Part shown: positions 7,397 through 15,222 of the stretch, piece after piece
How the letters are laid out: each line of letters begins with the position of its first letter
How positions within the stretch are numbered: the first letter of the stretch is position 1
DNA from: Thiotrichales bacterium
GTDB taxonomy: Bacteria > Pseudomonadota > Gammaproteobacteria > Thiomicrospirales > Thiomicrospiraceae
NCBI GenBank assembly: GCA_014763835.1
Contig: JACXUQ010000003.1
Location: forward strand, 1 to 22,956
DNA: 22,956 nt
Direction of reading: 5' to 3'
Notes under the pieces: model-generated
Databases searched by the model: none
What the model saw: the letters and a program-made list of their open reading frames with translations, nothing else
Told to the model about the DNA's origin: nothing
Made by a program: the position numbers and the translations under genes

Positions 7397-8140
7397 TTAA
7401 CTGAAATGAAAAATCTGTTGTGCATTATGCTCCGTCAGTGAAATGACGTCATCGTTATGCATACCGCTTAGCTGGGCGATACGCGCGATGGTGGCATCGA
7501 TATCGTAAAGATGACCTGATTTTGCGCCAGGTAGCACGATATTTGGCGCATCGCTTTCAAGAACAATCGCCTCGACACCAAAGTGCGTCACCAGTTGATG
7601 GTAGCGTCTGGCGTTATCCCGCACCACGAGGCTGTTGACGCCAATTTTAAGCCCAAGATCAATATACTGTTGTGCCAGTTCAGTACTGGCCCCCAAACTA
7701 TGTACCACGCCTGCCGGACGGTAACGCTTTAACAAGGCCAGCATCTGTGCATGGGCCTTTATAACATGCAGGGAGACAGGTAAGGCATACTCCTTTGCCA
7801 AGACAAGCTGCGCTTCAAATACACGCAACTGTTCGTGCCGCTGTGCGATGTGCGCACTAGAAAAATCCAAACCGATCTCGCCTAATGCAGTCGGTCTATT
7901 TTGATCCAGCAAACGCTGCAAAGAAGAAATTGCGTCGGCAGGCTGAGAAGCGACAAACCAAGGATGTATGCCCAAGGCCGCAAACACATTAGCGTGAGTG
8001 CCACACAAGTTAGACACCGTGTGCCAGTTCTGCACACCGGTTGACATAGTGAGGTAGCGTCTTGCCGAATCGATTTCGGCATGTAAACTCAAAGGAGTCA
8101 ACATATCGAGGTGGCAATGGGTATCGACAATCATAGGCAT
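7397..8140 (-). CDS. TatD family metal-dependent hydrolase (YjjV-like)
   Basis: This 247-residue TIM-barrel hydrolase of the TatD family has a divalent-metal active site; family members are DNases or of unknown substrate. Metal ligands can be read: His8 and His10 (DTHCHLD), Glu88 (ALGEIGLDF), His125 (PVSLHVIKAH), His147 (GVVHSLGAS) and Asp197 (LESDAPN). The LHxxxxH form around 125-130 and the overall pattern are closer to E. coli YjjV than to TatD itself, as I recall them. Start: the ATG at 8140, with a second ATG two codons later; neither has a good ribosome site. No convincing promoter is seen between it and the rplQ terminator, so it may depend on readthrough. It is followed by tcdA. Confidence 0.9.
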   Translation of the reverse strand: MPMIVDTHCHLDMLTPLSLHAEIDSARRYLTMSTGVQNWHTVSNLCGTHANVFAALGIHPWFVASQPADAISSLQRLLDQNRPTALGEIGLDFSSAHIAQRHEQLRVFEAQLVLAKEYALPVSLHVIKAHAQMLALLKRYRPAGVVHSLGASTELAQQYIDLGLKIGVNSLVVRDNARRYHQLVTHFGVEAIVLESDAPNIVLPGAKSGHLYDIDATIARIAQLSGMHNDDVISLTEHNAQQIFHFS

Positions 8141-8170
8141 AAAACTTTGTGACTATGTAGCAGGCATAAA

Positions 8171-8194
8171 AAAAGCCGGTCAGGACCGGCTTTT
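8171..8194 (-). terminator. Intrinsic terminator after rplQ (end of alpha operon)
   Basis: AAAAGCCGGT and ACCGGCTTTT pair as a ten-base stem around a four-base loop. On the minus strand the stem runs into seven consecutive T. It starts 16 bases past the rplQ stop and closes the ribosomal-protein block. The plus-strand side also ends in TTTTCTT, so it may be bidirectional. Confidence 0.9.
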
Positions 8195-8209
8195 CTTACT
8201 TGCAACAGC

Positions 8210-8593
8210 TTATTCCGCTGATTCAGTTGACGCCGCAGGGCGGTCAACCAATTCAACAATCGCCATTGGCGCATTGTCACCAGGACGGTAACCGCATTTC
8301 AGGATGCGGATATATCCACCTGGACGACCTTGGTAACGTGGACCAAGCTCATTGAACAATTTGCCAACCGCAGCCTTATCACCCAAACGTGATTGAGCAA
8401 TACGACGGTTGTGGACACTGTCAGTTTTAGCAAGTGTAATCAAAGGCTCTGCGATAGTACGCAATTCTTTAGCCTTTGGAACCGTAGTACGAATCACTTC
8501 ATGCTCAAATAGTGAGGCAGACATGTTTTTGAACATCGCCTTGCGGTGAGAGCTATTACGGTTAAACTTACGACCTGATTTACCATGACGCAT
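8210..8593 (-). CDS. rplQ: 50S ribosomal protein L17
   Basis: L17 is a large-subunit protein near the peptide exit tunnel. The 127-residue product starts MRHGKSGRKFNRNSSHRKAM and contains LFEHEVIRTTVPKAKELR and the C-terminal GGYIRILKCGYRPGDNAPMAIVELVDR, all standard L17. It is the last gene of the alpha cluster, 15 bases after rpoA, and is followed by a strong terminator. Confidence 0.99.
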   Translation of the reverse strand: MRHGKSGRKFNRNSSHRKAMFKNMSASLFEHEVIRTTVPKAKELRTIAEPLITLAKTDSVHNRRIAQSRLGDKAAVGKLFNELGPRYQGRPGGYIRILKCGYRPGDNAPMAIVELVDRPAASTESAE

Positions 8594-8608
8594 GATAGCT
8601 TCCTTATA

Positions 8609-9592
8609 TTAAATAGACTCTTTGCTCACCAAACTTGCTGGTGGCCAGTTCTCTAATTTCGTACCCAAACTTAGGCCGCGCTGTGCCAGCACGTCTTTGA
8701 TCTCTTGCAGAGATTTTTTACCTAGGTTAGGCGTTTTCAGTAGGTGTGTTTCAGAACGTTGTACCAAATCACCGATGTAGTAAATCTGCTCTGCTTTCAA
8801 ACAGTTGGCTGAACGTACAGTCAATTCCAAATCGTCAACCGGCTGCAAGAAGATTGGGTCAAACTCGTTTTCTTCTTCTGCAGGTGCTGCAACCTCTTTA
8901 TGCTTCAGATCAACAAAAGCATTCAGCTGATAATGCAACACGGTTGCCGCTTGCTTGATCGCATTTTCAGGATCTAGCGTACCGTCTGTCACCACGTCAA
9001 TAATTAGCTTGTCTAGGTCAGTACGCTGCTCAACACGCGCGTTCTGAACTTCATAGCTAACCGTATGTACCGGGCTGAAGCTGGCATCCAACTTCAAAGA
9101 ACCAATCTGAGTGGATTCTGATTCTGTCTGCGCTGGACGGTATCCGATACCCGTCTCAGCACGCAACTTCATGCTCAACTCAGCGCCTTCGCTGACATGC
9201 GCGATGACGTGGTCAGGATTAGCAATTTCTACATCATGATCAACTTCAATATCTGATGCACGAACAACTGCTGGTCCCTTTTTGTGTAAAGTCAATTCTG
9301 CGCTGTTTTTTGCGTTCAGCTTGACAGAAACCTCTTTAAGGTTAAGAAGGATTTCCAATACGTCTTCTCTAACGCCTTCGATTGTAGAATACTCGTGCAG
9401 AACACCGTCAATCTGAGCTTCAACAATCGCAGCACCTGGCATTGAAGATAACAAAATACGGCGCAGCGCATTTCCCAACGTGTGGCCAAAACCGCGTTCA
9501 AGAGGCTCTAGCGTCACGCGGCTGTGAAACGGCGACAGTTTTTGAATATCCACTAAACGAGGTGTTAACAGCTGTTCTAACATCTCTTGCAT
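8609..9592 (-). CDS. rpoA: RNA polymerase alpha subunit
   Basis: The alpha subunit dimerises to seed RNA polymerase assembly; its C-terminal domain contacts UP elements and activators. The 327-residue protein has the N-terminal domain (LEPLERGFGHTLGNALRRILLSS, VEQRTDLDKL), an acidic linker (EVAAPAEEENEFDP) and a C-terminal domain with PVDDLELTVRSANCLKAE, which includes the conserved DNA-contacting Arg, then LLKTPNLGKKSL and LENWPPAS. Its length is about that of E. coli (329). The ATG at 9592 has GGAGA upstream. It lies between rpsD and rplQ, which ties polymerase supply to ribosome production. Confidence 0.99.
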   Translation of the reverse strand: MQEMLEQLLTPRLVDIQKLSPFHSRVTLEPLERGFGHTLGNALRRILLSSMPGAAIVEAQIDGVLHEYSTIEGVREDVLEILLNLKEVSVKLNAKNSAELTLHKKGPAVVRASDIEVDHDVEIANPDHVIAHVSEGAELSMKLRAETGIGYRPAQTESESTQIGSLKLDASFSPVHTVSYEVQNARVEQRTDLDKLIIDVVTDGTLDPENAIKQAATVLHYQLNAFVDLKHKEVAAPAEEENEFDPIFLQPVDDLELTVRSANCLKAEQIYYIGDLVQRSETHLLKTPNLGKKSLQEIKDVLAQRGLSLGTKLENWPPASLVSKESI

Positions 9593-9615
9593 TAGAAGTT
9601 ATCTCCGTTTGAATA

Positions 9616-10236
9616 TTACTTAGAGTAAAGCTCAACAATTAGGTTTTCTGAAATATCCGCAGATAGGTCAGAGCGGTCAGGAACCATTTTGAAGACACCT
9701 TCAAATTTAGTGCCATCAACTTCAACCCAACCAACCGTGCCAGACTGCGAGCTCAATGCTAACGCCGCGGCAATACGTGATTGGTTGCGAGCTTTTTCTC
9801 TTACCGTGATAGTGTCACCGGCAGAAACTTCGTAAGAAGGAATGTTTACGGTTTGACCGTTAACCATAATGGCTTTGTGAGAAACCAACTGGCGTGCTTC
9901 TGCACGTGTCGCCGCGAATCCCATACGGTAAACAACGTTATCCAAGCGACTTTCAAGGATTTGCAGCAGGTTAACACCCGTTGAACCTTTACGGCGGTCA
10001 GCTTCTTTGTAGTAAAGACGGAATTTCTTCTCAAGTACACCGTACATACGACGTACTTTTTGTTTTTCACGCAACTGAACACCATATTCAGTTACACGCT
10101 TACGGGCTGCACCGTGAACACCAGGCAATTGATCAATTTTACATTTTGATTCGATGCTACGAACACCGCTTTTCAAAAATAGATCAGTCCCTTCACGACG
10201 TGCAAGTTTACACTTAGGTCCAATATATCTAGCCAT
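9616..10236 (-). CDS. rpsD: 30S ribosomal protein S4
   Basis: S4 is a primary 16S rRNA binder that starts small-subunit assembly and, in E. coli, represses its own alpha operon. The 206-residue product starts MARYIGPKCKLARREGTDLF and has the S4 RNA-binding domain from about residue 96 (SRLDNVVYRMGFAATRAEARQLVSHKAI, NIPSYEVSAGDTI). No zinc cysteines are seen at the N-terminus. The leader of this alpha cluster is too short for the E. coli S4 pseudoknot (see the rpsM promoter), so any self-control probably differs. Confidence 0.99.
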   Translation of the reverse strand: MARYIGPKCKLARREGTDLFLKSGVRSIESKCKIDQLPGVHGAARKRVTEYGVQLREKQKVRRMYGVLEKKFRLYYKEADRRKGSTGVNLLQILESRLDNVVYRMGFAATRAEARQLVSHKAIMVNGQTVNIPSYEVSAGDTITVREKARNQSRIAAALALSSQSGTVGWVEVDGTKFEGVFKMVPDRSDLSADISENLIVELYSK

Positions 10237-10250
10237 GTTTACCTCAAATA

Positions 10251-10640
10251 TTAAACGCGACGTTTCTTAGGTGGACGGCAACCATTGTGTGGAATTGGCG
10301 TTACGTCAGCAATAGCCGTAATCTTGAAACCAGCACTATGTAAACCGCGAACAGCCGAGTCACGACCAGGTCCTGGACCTTTAACCATAACTTCCATATT
10401 TTTAACGCCGTATTCGTGCGCAACCTGTCCAGCTCTTTCAGCCGCAACCTGTGCAGCGAATGGAGTGCTCTTACGTGAACCGCGGAAGCCGCTTCCACCA
10501 GAAGTTGCCCAACATAGAGTGTTACCCTGACGATCAGTAATCGTCACGATGGTATTATTGAAAGTCGCATGAACGTGCGCAACGGCATCCGTTACGACCT
10601 GTCTGACTTTCTTCTTAACACGCGAATTTGCTTTTGCCAT
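10251..10640 (-). CDS. rpsK: 30S ribosomal protein S11
   Basis: S11 sits on the platform of the small subunit. The 129-residue product contains GVAHVHATFNNTIVTITD-like sequence (here DAVAHVHATFNNTIVTITD), SSGGSGFRGSRKSTPFAAQ-like sequence (ATSGGSGFRGSRKSTPFAAQ) and the C-terminal TPIPHNGCRPPKKRRV, where the Asn-Gly pair is the known isoaspartate site in E. coli S11. It follows rpsM after 21 bases and precedes rpsD. Confidence 0.99.
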   Translation of the reverse strand: MAKANSRVKKKVRQVVTDAVAHVHATFNNTIVTITDRQGNTLCWATSGGSGFRGSRKSTPFAAQVAAERAGQVAHEYGVKNMEVMVKGPGPGRDSAVRGLHSAGFKITAIADVTPIPHNGCRPPKKRRV

Positions 10641-10661
10641 ATCTACTCTCGCAATTATGCG

Positions 10662-11018
10662 TTATTTCTTAATAGGTCTTACAGGACCTTTACGTGTGCG
10701 AGCGTTTGTTTTGGTACGCTGACCACGTAAAGGCAAACTGCGACGGTGACGAATACCACGGTAACATCCCATGTCCATCAAACGCTTGATGCTCATAGAA
10801 ACATCACGGCGTAGGTCACCTTCGATTTTGTATTTTGTTACTTCAGAACGAAGTGCTTCCAACTGATCTTCAGTTAGTTCTCTAACTTTAGTGGTTGGAT
10901 CCAAGTTAACGGCAGCACAGATTGCTTTTGAAGTTGTTGGTCCAATCCCGTAGATTGAAGTCAAACCGATCACAACGTGCTTGTTAACAGGAATGTTTAC
11001 GCCGGCAATACGAGCCAT
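10662..11018 (-). CDS. rpsM: 30S ribosomal protein S13
   Basis: S13 lies in the small-subunit head and contacts tRNA and the L5 bridge. The 118-residue product starts MARIAGVNIPVNKHVVIGLT, includes YGIGPTTSKAIC and ends with GQRTKTNARTRKGPVRPIKK. It is the first gene of the alpha cluster; GGGAG lies eight bases before the ATG. In E. coli rpmJ would lie just upstream, but here only 88 bases separate it from secY and no L36 frame fits. Confidence 0.99.
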   Translation of the reverse strand: MARIAGVNIPVNKHVVIGLTSIYGIGPTTSKAICAAVNLDPTTKVRELTEDQLEALRSEVTKYKIEGDLRRDVSMSIKRLMDMGCYRGIRHRRSLPLRGQRTKTNARTRKGPVRPIKK

Positions 11019-11058
11019 TTTGACGCTCCCTTTAAATCCATCTACTGAAAAACGGTAA

Positions 11059-11087
11059 ATTATACTGGTTTTTCATATCAATTACTA
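11059..11087 (-). promoter_or_regulatory. Probable alpha-operon promoter upstream of rpsM
   Basis: On the minus strand TAGTAA (11082-11087) and TATAAT (11059-11064) are 17 bases apart. Initiation about seven bases past the -10 would give a leader of only some 33 bases before the rpsM ATG. The position equals that of the alpha promoter in E. coli. A perfect 20-base palindrome lies just upstream of the -35. Confidence 0.6.
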
Positions 11088-11091
11088 GATT

Positions 11092-11111
11092 AATAACTTA
11101 GCTAAGTTATT
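11092..11111. repeat. 20-base perfect palindrome over the secY stop codon
   Basis: The half-site AATAACTTAG is followed at once by its reverse complement. The secY stop codon lies inside it, and it ends four bases upstream of the -35 of the alpha promoter. It has no T-run after it on the minus strand, so it does not look like an intrinsic terminator. An operator or an mRNA 3'-end hairpin are both possible. Confidence 0.65.
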
Positions 11112-12420
11112 TTCCTTTTAATCTTGCTTTTTTCATCATGCCTTCATACTGGGTCGATTGCATATGTGCTTGAACCTGTGTCATGAAATCCATGACGACA
11201 ACCACAATAATCAGCAATGATGTTCCGCCGAAATAGAAAGGAACATTCCAGTAAAGAATCAAAAATTCTGGCAATAAACAAACGGCTGTAATATAGATCG
11301 CACCCGCAAGAGTCAATCGACCCATGATGCCATCAATATGACGGGCAGTTTGAGGACCTGGACGAATACCAGGCAAGTAGGCACCGGATTTTCTCAGGTT
11401 ATCTGCCGTTTCATCAGGATTGAAAACAATCGCTGTATAAAAGAAGCAGAAGAAGATAATCGCAAGCGCGTACAAAAGAATGTACAAAGGCTGACCTGGA
11501 GACAACGTAGTAGCGATGTCTTTAAGCCATCCCATATTCTCTGCCGAACCAAACCACCCACCTAGCGTTGCAGGGAAAAGGATGATACTGGAAGCAAAGA
11601 TCGGAGGGATTACTCCCGCCATGTTAAGCTTTAGCGGCAGATGACTTTCTTGACCACCATAAAGCTTACGTCCTCGCATCTTCTGGGCATAGTGAACAGG
11701 GATACGTCTTTGTCCTCGTTCAACAAACACCACGAATGCAATGACGGCAAAAACCAAGGCAAGTAAAACAAATACAGTGATGGCATGCATCGCACCTGTA
11801 TTGACCTGCTCGAAAGTACCGCCTAGTGCTGTAGGCAAGCCTGCAACAATACCGGCAAAAATAATCAAGGAGATACCATTTCCGATACCGCGCTCTGTGA
11901 TTTGTTCACCTAGCCACATCAAGAAAATCGTACCGCCGACTAAAGTTGTAACAGCTGTTACTTTAAATAAGAATCCCGGATCGACAACAACAGACATACC
12001 GTTGATGTTTTGAGACTCTAATGCAATTGCAACCCCTAATGCTTGAAAGGTCGCAAGAACAACAGTACCCATACGTGTGTACTGTGTGATCTTTCTACGC
12101 CCTTGCTCTCCGCCCTCTTTTTTAAGTTTAGACAACTCTGGTGAAACCACCGTTAAAAGCTGCATAATGATCGATGCCGAAATGTATGGCATGATCCCTA
12201 AAGCAAAGATCGAGAGACGCTCAAGGGCCCCCCCTGAGAACATGTTAAACATGTCCAGGATAGTGCCCTTTTGCTGTTCAAACATTGCGGCCAATGCAAC
12301 TGGATCGATTGACGGAACGGGAATATGTGTTCCCAGTCGGTACACAATCAAAGCGCCCAGAACAAATAGAATTCTATTTTTCAGGTCACTCATAGCGTTG
12401 GATGCAATTGAACTATTCAT
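11107..12420 (-). CDS. secY: Protein translocase channel subunit SecY
   Basis: SecY is the ten-helix inner-membrane channel through which SecA- and ribosome-delivered proteins pass. The 437-residue product shows FNMFSGGALERLSIFALGIMPYISASIIMQLLTVVSPEL, the plug-side and lateral-gate helices, the cytoplasmic loop GQRRIPVHYAQKMRGRKLYGGQESHLPLKLN, and NPDETADNLRKSGAYLPGIRPG before helix 9. The N-terminus is shorter than in E. coli (443 residues). It starts five bases after the rplO stop and has only a weak ribosome site, so it is probably translated by coupling to rplO. It is the last gene of the spc cluster here. Confidence 0.99.
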   Translation of the reverse strand: MNSSIASNAMSDLKNRILFVLGALIVYRLGTHIPVPSIDPVALAAMFEQQKGTILDMFNMFSGGALERLSIFALGIMPYISASIIMQLLTVVSPELSKLKKEGGEQGRRKITQYTRMGTVVLATFQALGVAIALESQNINGMSVVVDPGFLFKVTAVTTLVGGTIFLMWLGEQITERGIGNGISLIIFAGIVAGLPTALGGTFEQVNTGAMHAITVFVLLALVFAVIAFVVFVERGQRRIPVHYAQKMRGRKLYGGQESHLPLKLNMAGVIPPIFASSIILFPATLGGWFGSAENMGWLKDIATTLSPGQPLYILLYALAIIFFCFFYTAIVFNPDETADNLRKSGAYLPGIRPGPQTARHIDGIMGRLTLAGAIYITAVCLLPEFLILYWNVPFYFGGTSLLIIVVVVMDFMTQVQAHMQSTQYEGMMKKARLKGK

Positions 12421-12425
12421 ATGGA

Positions 12426-12860
12426 TTAGGCTTCGATTGATCCGCCAGCAGCTTCAATAGCCGCTTTCGCACCAGCAGTCGCTTTAATACCAGACACCTT
12501 TACCGCTTTGGTAATAGAGCCAGTATTCACAACTTTAACAAACTTAATCTTTTCACCGATTACGTCTGCCGCTTTAAGTGCTGCAACATCAACCACATCA
12601 ACGTCCAATTTAGAAAGCAGATCCAAGCTGATTTCAGTAGTTACTTGAGCTTTGCGAGAAACGAAGCCTACTTTAGGTAGACGACGCTGCAAAGGCATCT
12701 GACCACCTTCGAAACCGACTTTATGGAATCCACCTGAGCGAGACTTTTGGCCTTTATGACCACGTCCACCCATCTTACCTAAACCAGAACCTTGACCACG
12801 TCCAACACGCTTCTTGGCAGATTTAGAACCTTCTGCTGGTTTTAGAGTATTTAAATGCAT
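12426..12860 (-). CDS. rplO: 50S ribosomal protein L15
   Basis: L15 is a late-assembling large-subunit protein with a long basic N-terminal tail. The 144-residue product starts MHLNTLKPAEGSKSAKKRVG, followed by the Gly-rich stretch GRGQGSGLGKMGGRGHKGQKS, FEGGQMPLQRRLPKVGF, and a globular C-terminal half ending AAIEAAGGSIEA. The rpmD stop and this ATG are joined as TAAGATG, so translation is tightly coupled. Confidence 0.99.
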   Translation of the reverse strand: MHLNTLKPAEGSKSAKKRVGRGQGSGLGKMGGRGHKGQKSRSGGFHKVGFEGGQMPLQRRLPKVGFVSRKAQVTTEISLDLLSKLDVDVVDVAALKAADVIGEKIKFVKVVNTGSITKAVKVSGIKATAGAKAAIEAAGGSIEA

Positions 12861-12861
12861 C

Positions 12862-13050
12862 TTAAGCTTCCTCTACCTTTAGCAAGTAGGAAACCTTATT
12901 GATCATCCCACGATTTTCAGGAGTATCAATAACGGTCACTGTTTGGTGCATCTTTCTCAGACCAAGACCAGATACACATGCTTTATGTGCTGGAATACGG
13001 CCGATTGGGCTTTTAACCAGCGTCACTTTTACAGTTTTCTTGTCTGACAT
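12862..13050 (-). CDS. rpmD: 50S ribosomal protein L30
   Basis: L30 is a small large-subunit protein. From the ATG at 13050 it has 62 residues, starting MSDKKTVKVTLVKSPIGRIP and including GLGLRKMHQTVTVIDTPENRGMIN, close to the usual 59-61. An in-frame GTG at 13059 would add three residues and overlap rpsE. The ATG is preferred because AGGTGA stands five bases before it and because it recreates the TAAGATG junction also seen at rpmD-rplO. Confidence 0.97.
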   Translation of the reverse strand: MSDKKTVKVTLVKSPIGRIPAHKACVSGLGLRKMHQTVTVIDTPENRGMINKVSYLLKVEEA

Positions 13051-13051
13051 C

Positions 13052-13561
13052 TTATTCACCTAAAATTTCAGAAAGCGTTTTACCACGTTTAGCAGCAATA
13101 CGCTCTGGGCTGCTCATACTAGTCAGTGCATTCACTGTAGTACGAACAACGTTTACTGGACGCGTTGTACCAACACACTTAGACAATACATCCTTAACAC
13201 CAGCTGCTTCAAGTACGGCACGCATTGCACCACCGGCAATTACACCAGTACCTTCAGAAGCAGGCAGCATAACGATGTTAGCAGCACCTTGCTTATAGTT
13301 AATTGGATACTGAAGTGTTCCATTGTTCAATGGAATAGACTTCATGTTGCGACGCGCCTTGTCCATTGCTTTTTTGATAGCAACAGGAACTTCGCTCGCT
13401 TTACCACTACCGTAACCGACGCGGCCTTCACCATCCCCAACAACAGCAAGTGCTGAGAAAGCAAATACACGACCACCTTTTACAACCTTAGCAACACGGC
13501 GAACTGATACTAGTTTTTCAACTAGACCATCTTGTCCTTCTTGTAATTCACGTGAAGACAT
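13052..13561 (-). CDS. rpsE: 30S ribosomal protein S5
   Basis: S5 sits at the mRNA entry region and affects decoding accuracy. The 169-residue product has the N-terminal dsRNA-binding-like half (LVSVRRVAKVVKGGRVFAFSALAVVGD, GRVGYGSGKASEVPVAIKKA) and a C-terminal half with PASEGTGVIAGGAMRAVLEAAGVKDVLSKCVGT. It follows rplR by 14 bases and is followed by rpmD. Confidence 0.99.
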   Translation of the reverse strand: MSSRELQEGQDGLVEKLVSVRRVAKVVKGGRVFAFSALAVVGDGEGRVGYGSGKASEVPVAIKKAMDKARRNMKSIPLNNGTLQYPINYKQGAANIVMLPASEGTGVIAGGAMRAVLEAAGVKDVLSKCVGTTRPVNVVRTTVNALTSMSSPERIAAKRGKTLSEILGE

Positions 13562-13575
13562 AATTCATCCTTCCT

Positions 13576-13929
13576 TTAAAATTCAAGACCGTTTTCACGG
13601 GCTGATTCTGCTAACTGTTGTACACGACCATGGTATTTGAAACCAGAACGGTCAAATGCAACTTTAGTTACACCTGCAGCTTTTGCTTTTTCAGCAATCG
13701 CCTTACCAACAACTTTAGCAGCATCTTTATTACCAGTGTTGCTGATTTCTTTTTTAATGTCCGCTTGTACAGTAGAGCTTGAAGCAATCACTTCAGCACC
13801 ATTGGCTGAAATCAATTGAGCATAGATATGCTGTGAAGTGCGGTGCACACACAAACGTGGCACTGACAATTCACGAATTTTTGCTCTTGTTTTCTTAGCT
13901 CTACGAAGACGGGCTGATTTCTTATCCAT
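13576..13929 (-). CDS. rplR: 50S ribosomal protein L18
   Basis: L18 binds 5S rRNA together with L5. The 117-residue product starts MDKKSARLRRAKKTRAKIRE, continues LSVPRLCVHRTSQHIYAQLIS and ends with FDRSGFKYHGRVQQLAESARENGLEF, the usual L18 signature. It lies 14 bases after rplF in the spc cluster. Confidence 0.99.
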   Translation of the reverse strand: MDKKSARLRRAKKTRAKIRELSVPRLCVHRTSQHIYAQLISANGAEVIASSSTVQADIKKEISNTGNKDAAKVVGKAIAEKAKAAGVTKVAFDRSGFKYHGRVQQLAESARENGLEF

Positions 13930-13943
13930 ACTTACTTCCAGCC

Positions 13944-14477
13944 TTATTTCTTCTTAGCTTCTTTACGAATAATGCGCTCATTTGCATACTTCACACCCTT
14001 GCCTTTATATGGCTCAGGTGGACGATATCCACGGATATCAGCAGCAACTTGACCAACCATTTGTTTGTCAGCGCCTTTTACGATGATTTCAGTTTGAGAT
14101 GGCGTCTCAACCGTAATACCCGCAGGAATTGGGTGATTTACTGGGTGCGAAAAACCTAATGTCAGGTTCAACGTTTGGCCTTGAGCTGCAGCACGGTAAC
14201 CAACACCGACCAACTGCAATTTCTTTTCGAAGCCAGCAGAAACACCAACAACCATGTTATTAACGATTGCACGTGCAGTACCTGCTTGCGCCCAACCACC
14301 TACTGCACCCTCAACAGGTGCAAAGTTAACAGAACCATTTTCCTGAGAAATGCTTACTGCTGAGTTGAAAGTCTGAGTTAGAGTCCCTTTTGAACCTTTT
14401 ACAGTTACTTCGTTACCCTTAACAGTCACTTCAACACCAGCTGGAAGCACAACAGGAGCTTTTGCAATACGAGACAT
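13944..14477 (-). CDS. rplF: 50S ribosomal protein L6
   Basis: L6 lies near the sarcin-ricin loop and the factor-binding site. The 177-residue product starts MSRIAKAPVVLPAGVEVTVK and shows two homologous folds; the second carries VGVGYRAAAQGQTLNLTLGFSHPV and the C-terminal signature RGYRPPEPYKGKGVKYANE. It lies 13 bases after rpsH. Confidence 0.99.
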   Translation of the reverse strand: MSRIAKAPVVLPAGVEVTVKGNEVTVKGSKGTLTQTFNSAVSISQENGSVNFAPVEGAVGGWAQAGTARAIVNNMVVGVSAGFEKKLQLVGVGYRAAAQGQTLNLTLGFSHPVNHPIPAGITVETPSQTEIIVKGADKQMVGQVAADIRGYRPPEPYKGKGVKYANERIIRKEAKKK

Positions 14478-14490
14478 AATGAATCTATCC

Positions 14491-14886
14491 TTAAGCTACG
14501 TAGCAAATGACTTCACCACCGATGCCCGCTTTGCGTGCTTCACGGTCAGTCATAATACCTTTTGATGTTGAAATAAGAGCGATACCTAAACCGCCAACTA
14601 CTTGTGGAAGCTCATCCTTGTGCTTGTAGACACGAAGACCTGGACGGCTAACACGCTTAATCATCTCAATTACTGGCTTGCCTTCGAAATATTTCAAATC
14701 GACAGACAATTCAGATTTTCCTTCATTTTCTTTAACGCTGAATTTAGAGACATAACCTTCGTCAGCCAACACCTTAACGATTGCTAGCTTTAATTTTGAA
14801 GAAGGCATAACAACATTCGCATGACCAGCCATTTGGCTGTTACGAATGCGTGTCAACATATCAGCGATTGGATCAGACATACTCAT
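14491..14886 (-). CDS. rpsH: 30S ribosomal protein S8
   Basis: S8 binds helix 21 of 16S rRNA and in E. coli represses the spc operon by binding mRNA near rplE. The 131-residue product starts MSMSDPIADMLTRIRNSQMA and ends with GGLGIALISTSKGIMTDREARKAGIGGEVICYVA. The ATG at 14886 is chosen because MSM-DPIADML is the usual start; a second ATG two codons later is possible. I could not recognise an S8-binding fold around rplE by eye. Confidence 0.99.
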   Translation of the reverse strand: MSMSDPIADMLTRIRNSQMAGHANVVMPSSKLKLAIVKVLADEGYVSKFSVKENEGKSELSVDLKYFEGKPVIEMIKRVSRPGLRVYKHKDELPQVVGGLGIALISTSKGIMTDREARKAGIGGEVICYVA

Positions 14887-14906
14887 AGATTATTATCCTT
14901 ATATCC

Positions 14907-15212
14907 TTACCAGCTGGCTTTTCTTAAACCAGGAACATCACCCTGCATAGCTAACTGACGTAGCATGTTACGTGACAAACCAAACTTTCTGTATACGCCG
15001 TGTGGACGACCTGTTAGACGACAACGGTTTTGTTGACGAACAGGAGAAGCGTTACGTGGCAACTTAGCCAACTTATCCATCGCTTCCATACGCTCTTCGA
15101 AACTCAATGACATATCAACAGATGCTGCTTTTAGGGCCGCACGCTTTTCAGCATACTTAGCAACTGCCTTAGCACGTTTCAATTCTCTTTGAATCATTGA
15201 TAGCTTAGCCAC
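14907..15212 (-). CDS. rpsN: 30S ribosomal protein S14 (zinc-free form, GTG start)
   Basis: S14 sits in the small-subunit head. The 101-residue product starts MAKLSMIQRELKRAKAVAKY and has the conserved block RNASPVRQQNRCRLTGRPHGVYRKFGLSRNMLRQLA. This is the long form lacking the CxxC zinc pairs of the short form. The start codon is GTG (15210-15212 on the minus strand), with AGGG upstream; it is the only non-ATG start among the ribosomal genes here. It starts ten bases after the rplE stop. Confidence 0.98.
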   Translation of the reverse strand: MAKLSMIQRELKRAKAVAKYAEKRAALKAASVDMSLSFEERMEAMDKLAKLPRNASPVRQQNRCRLTGRPHGVYRKFGLSRNMLRQLAMQGDVPGLRKASW

Positions 15213-15222
15213 AAGAAAACCC

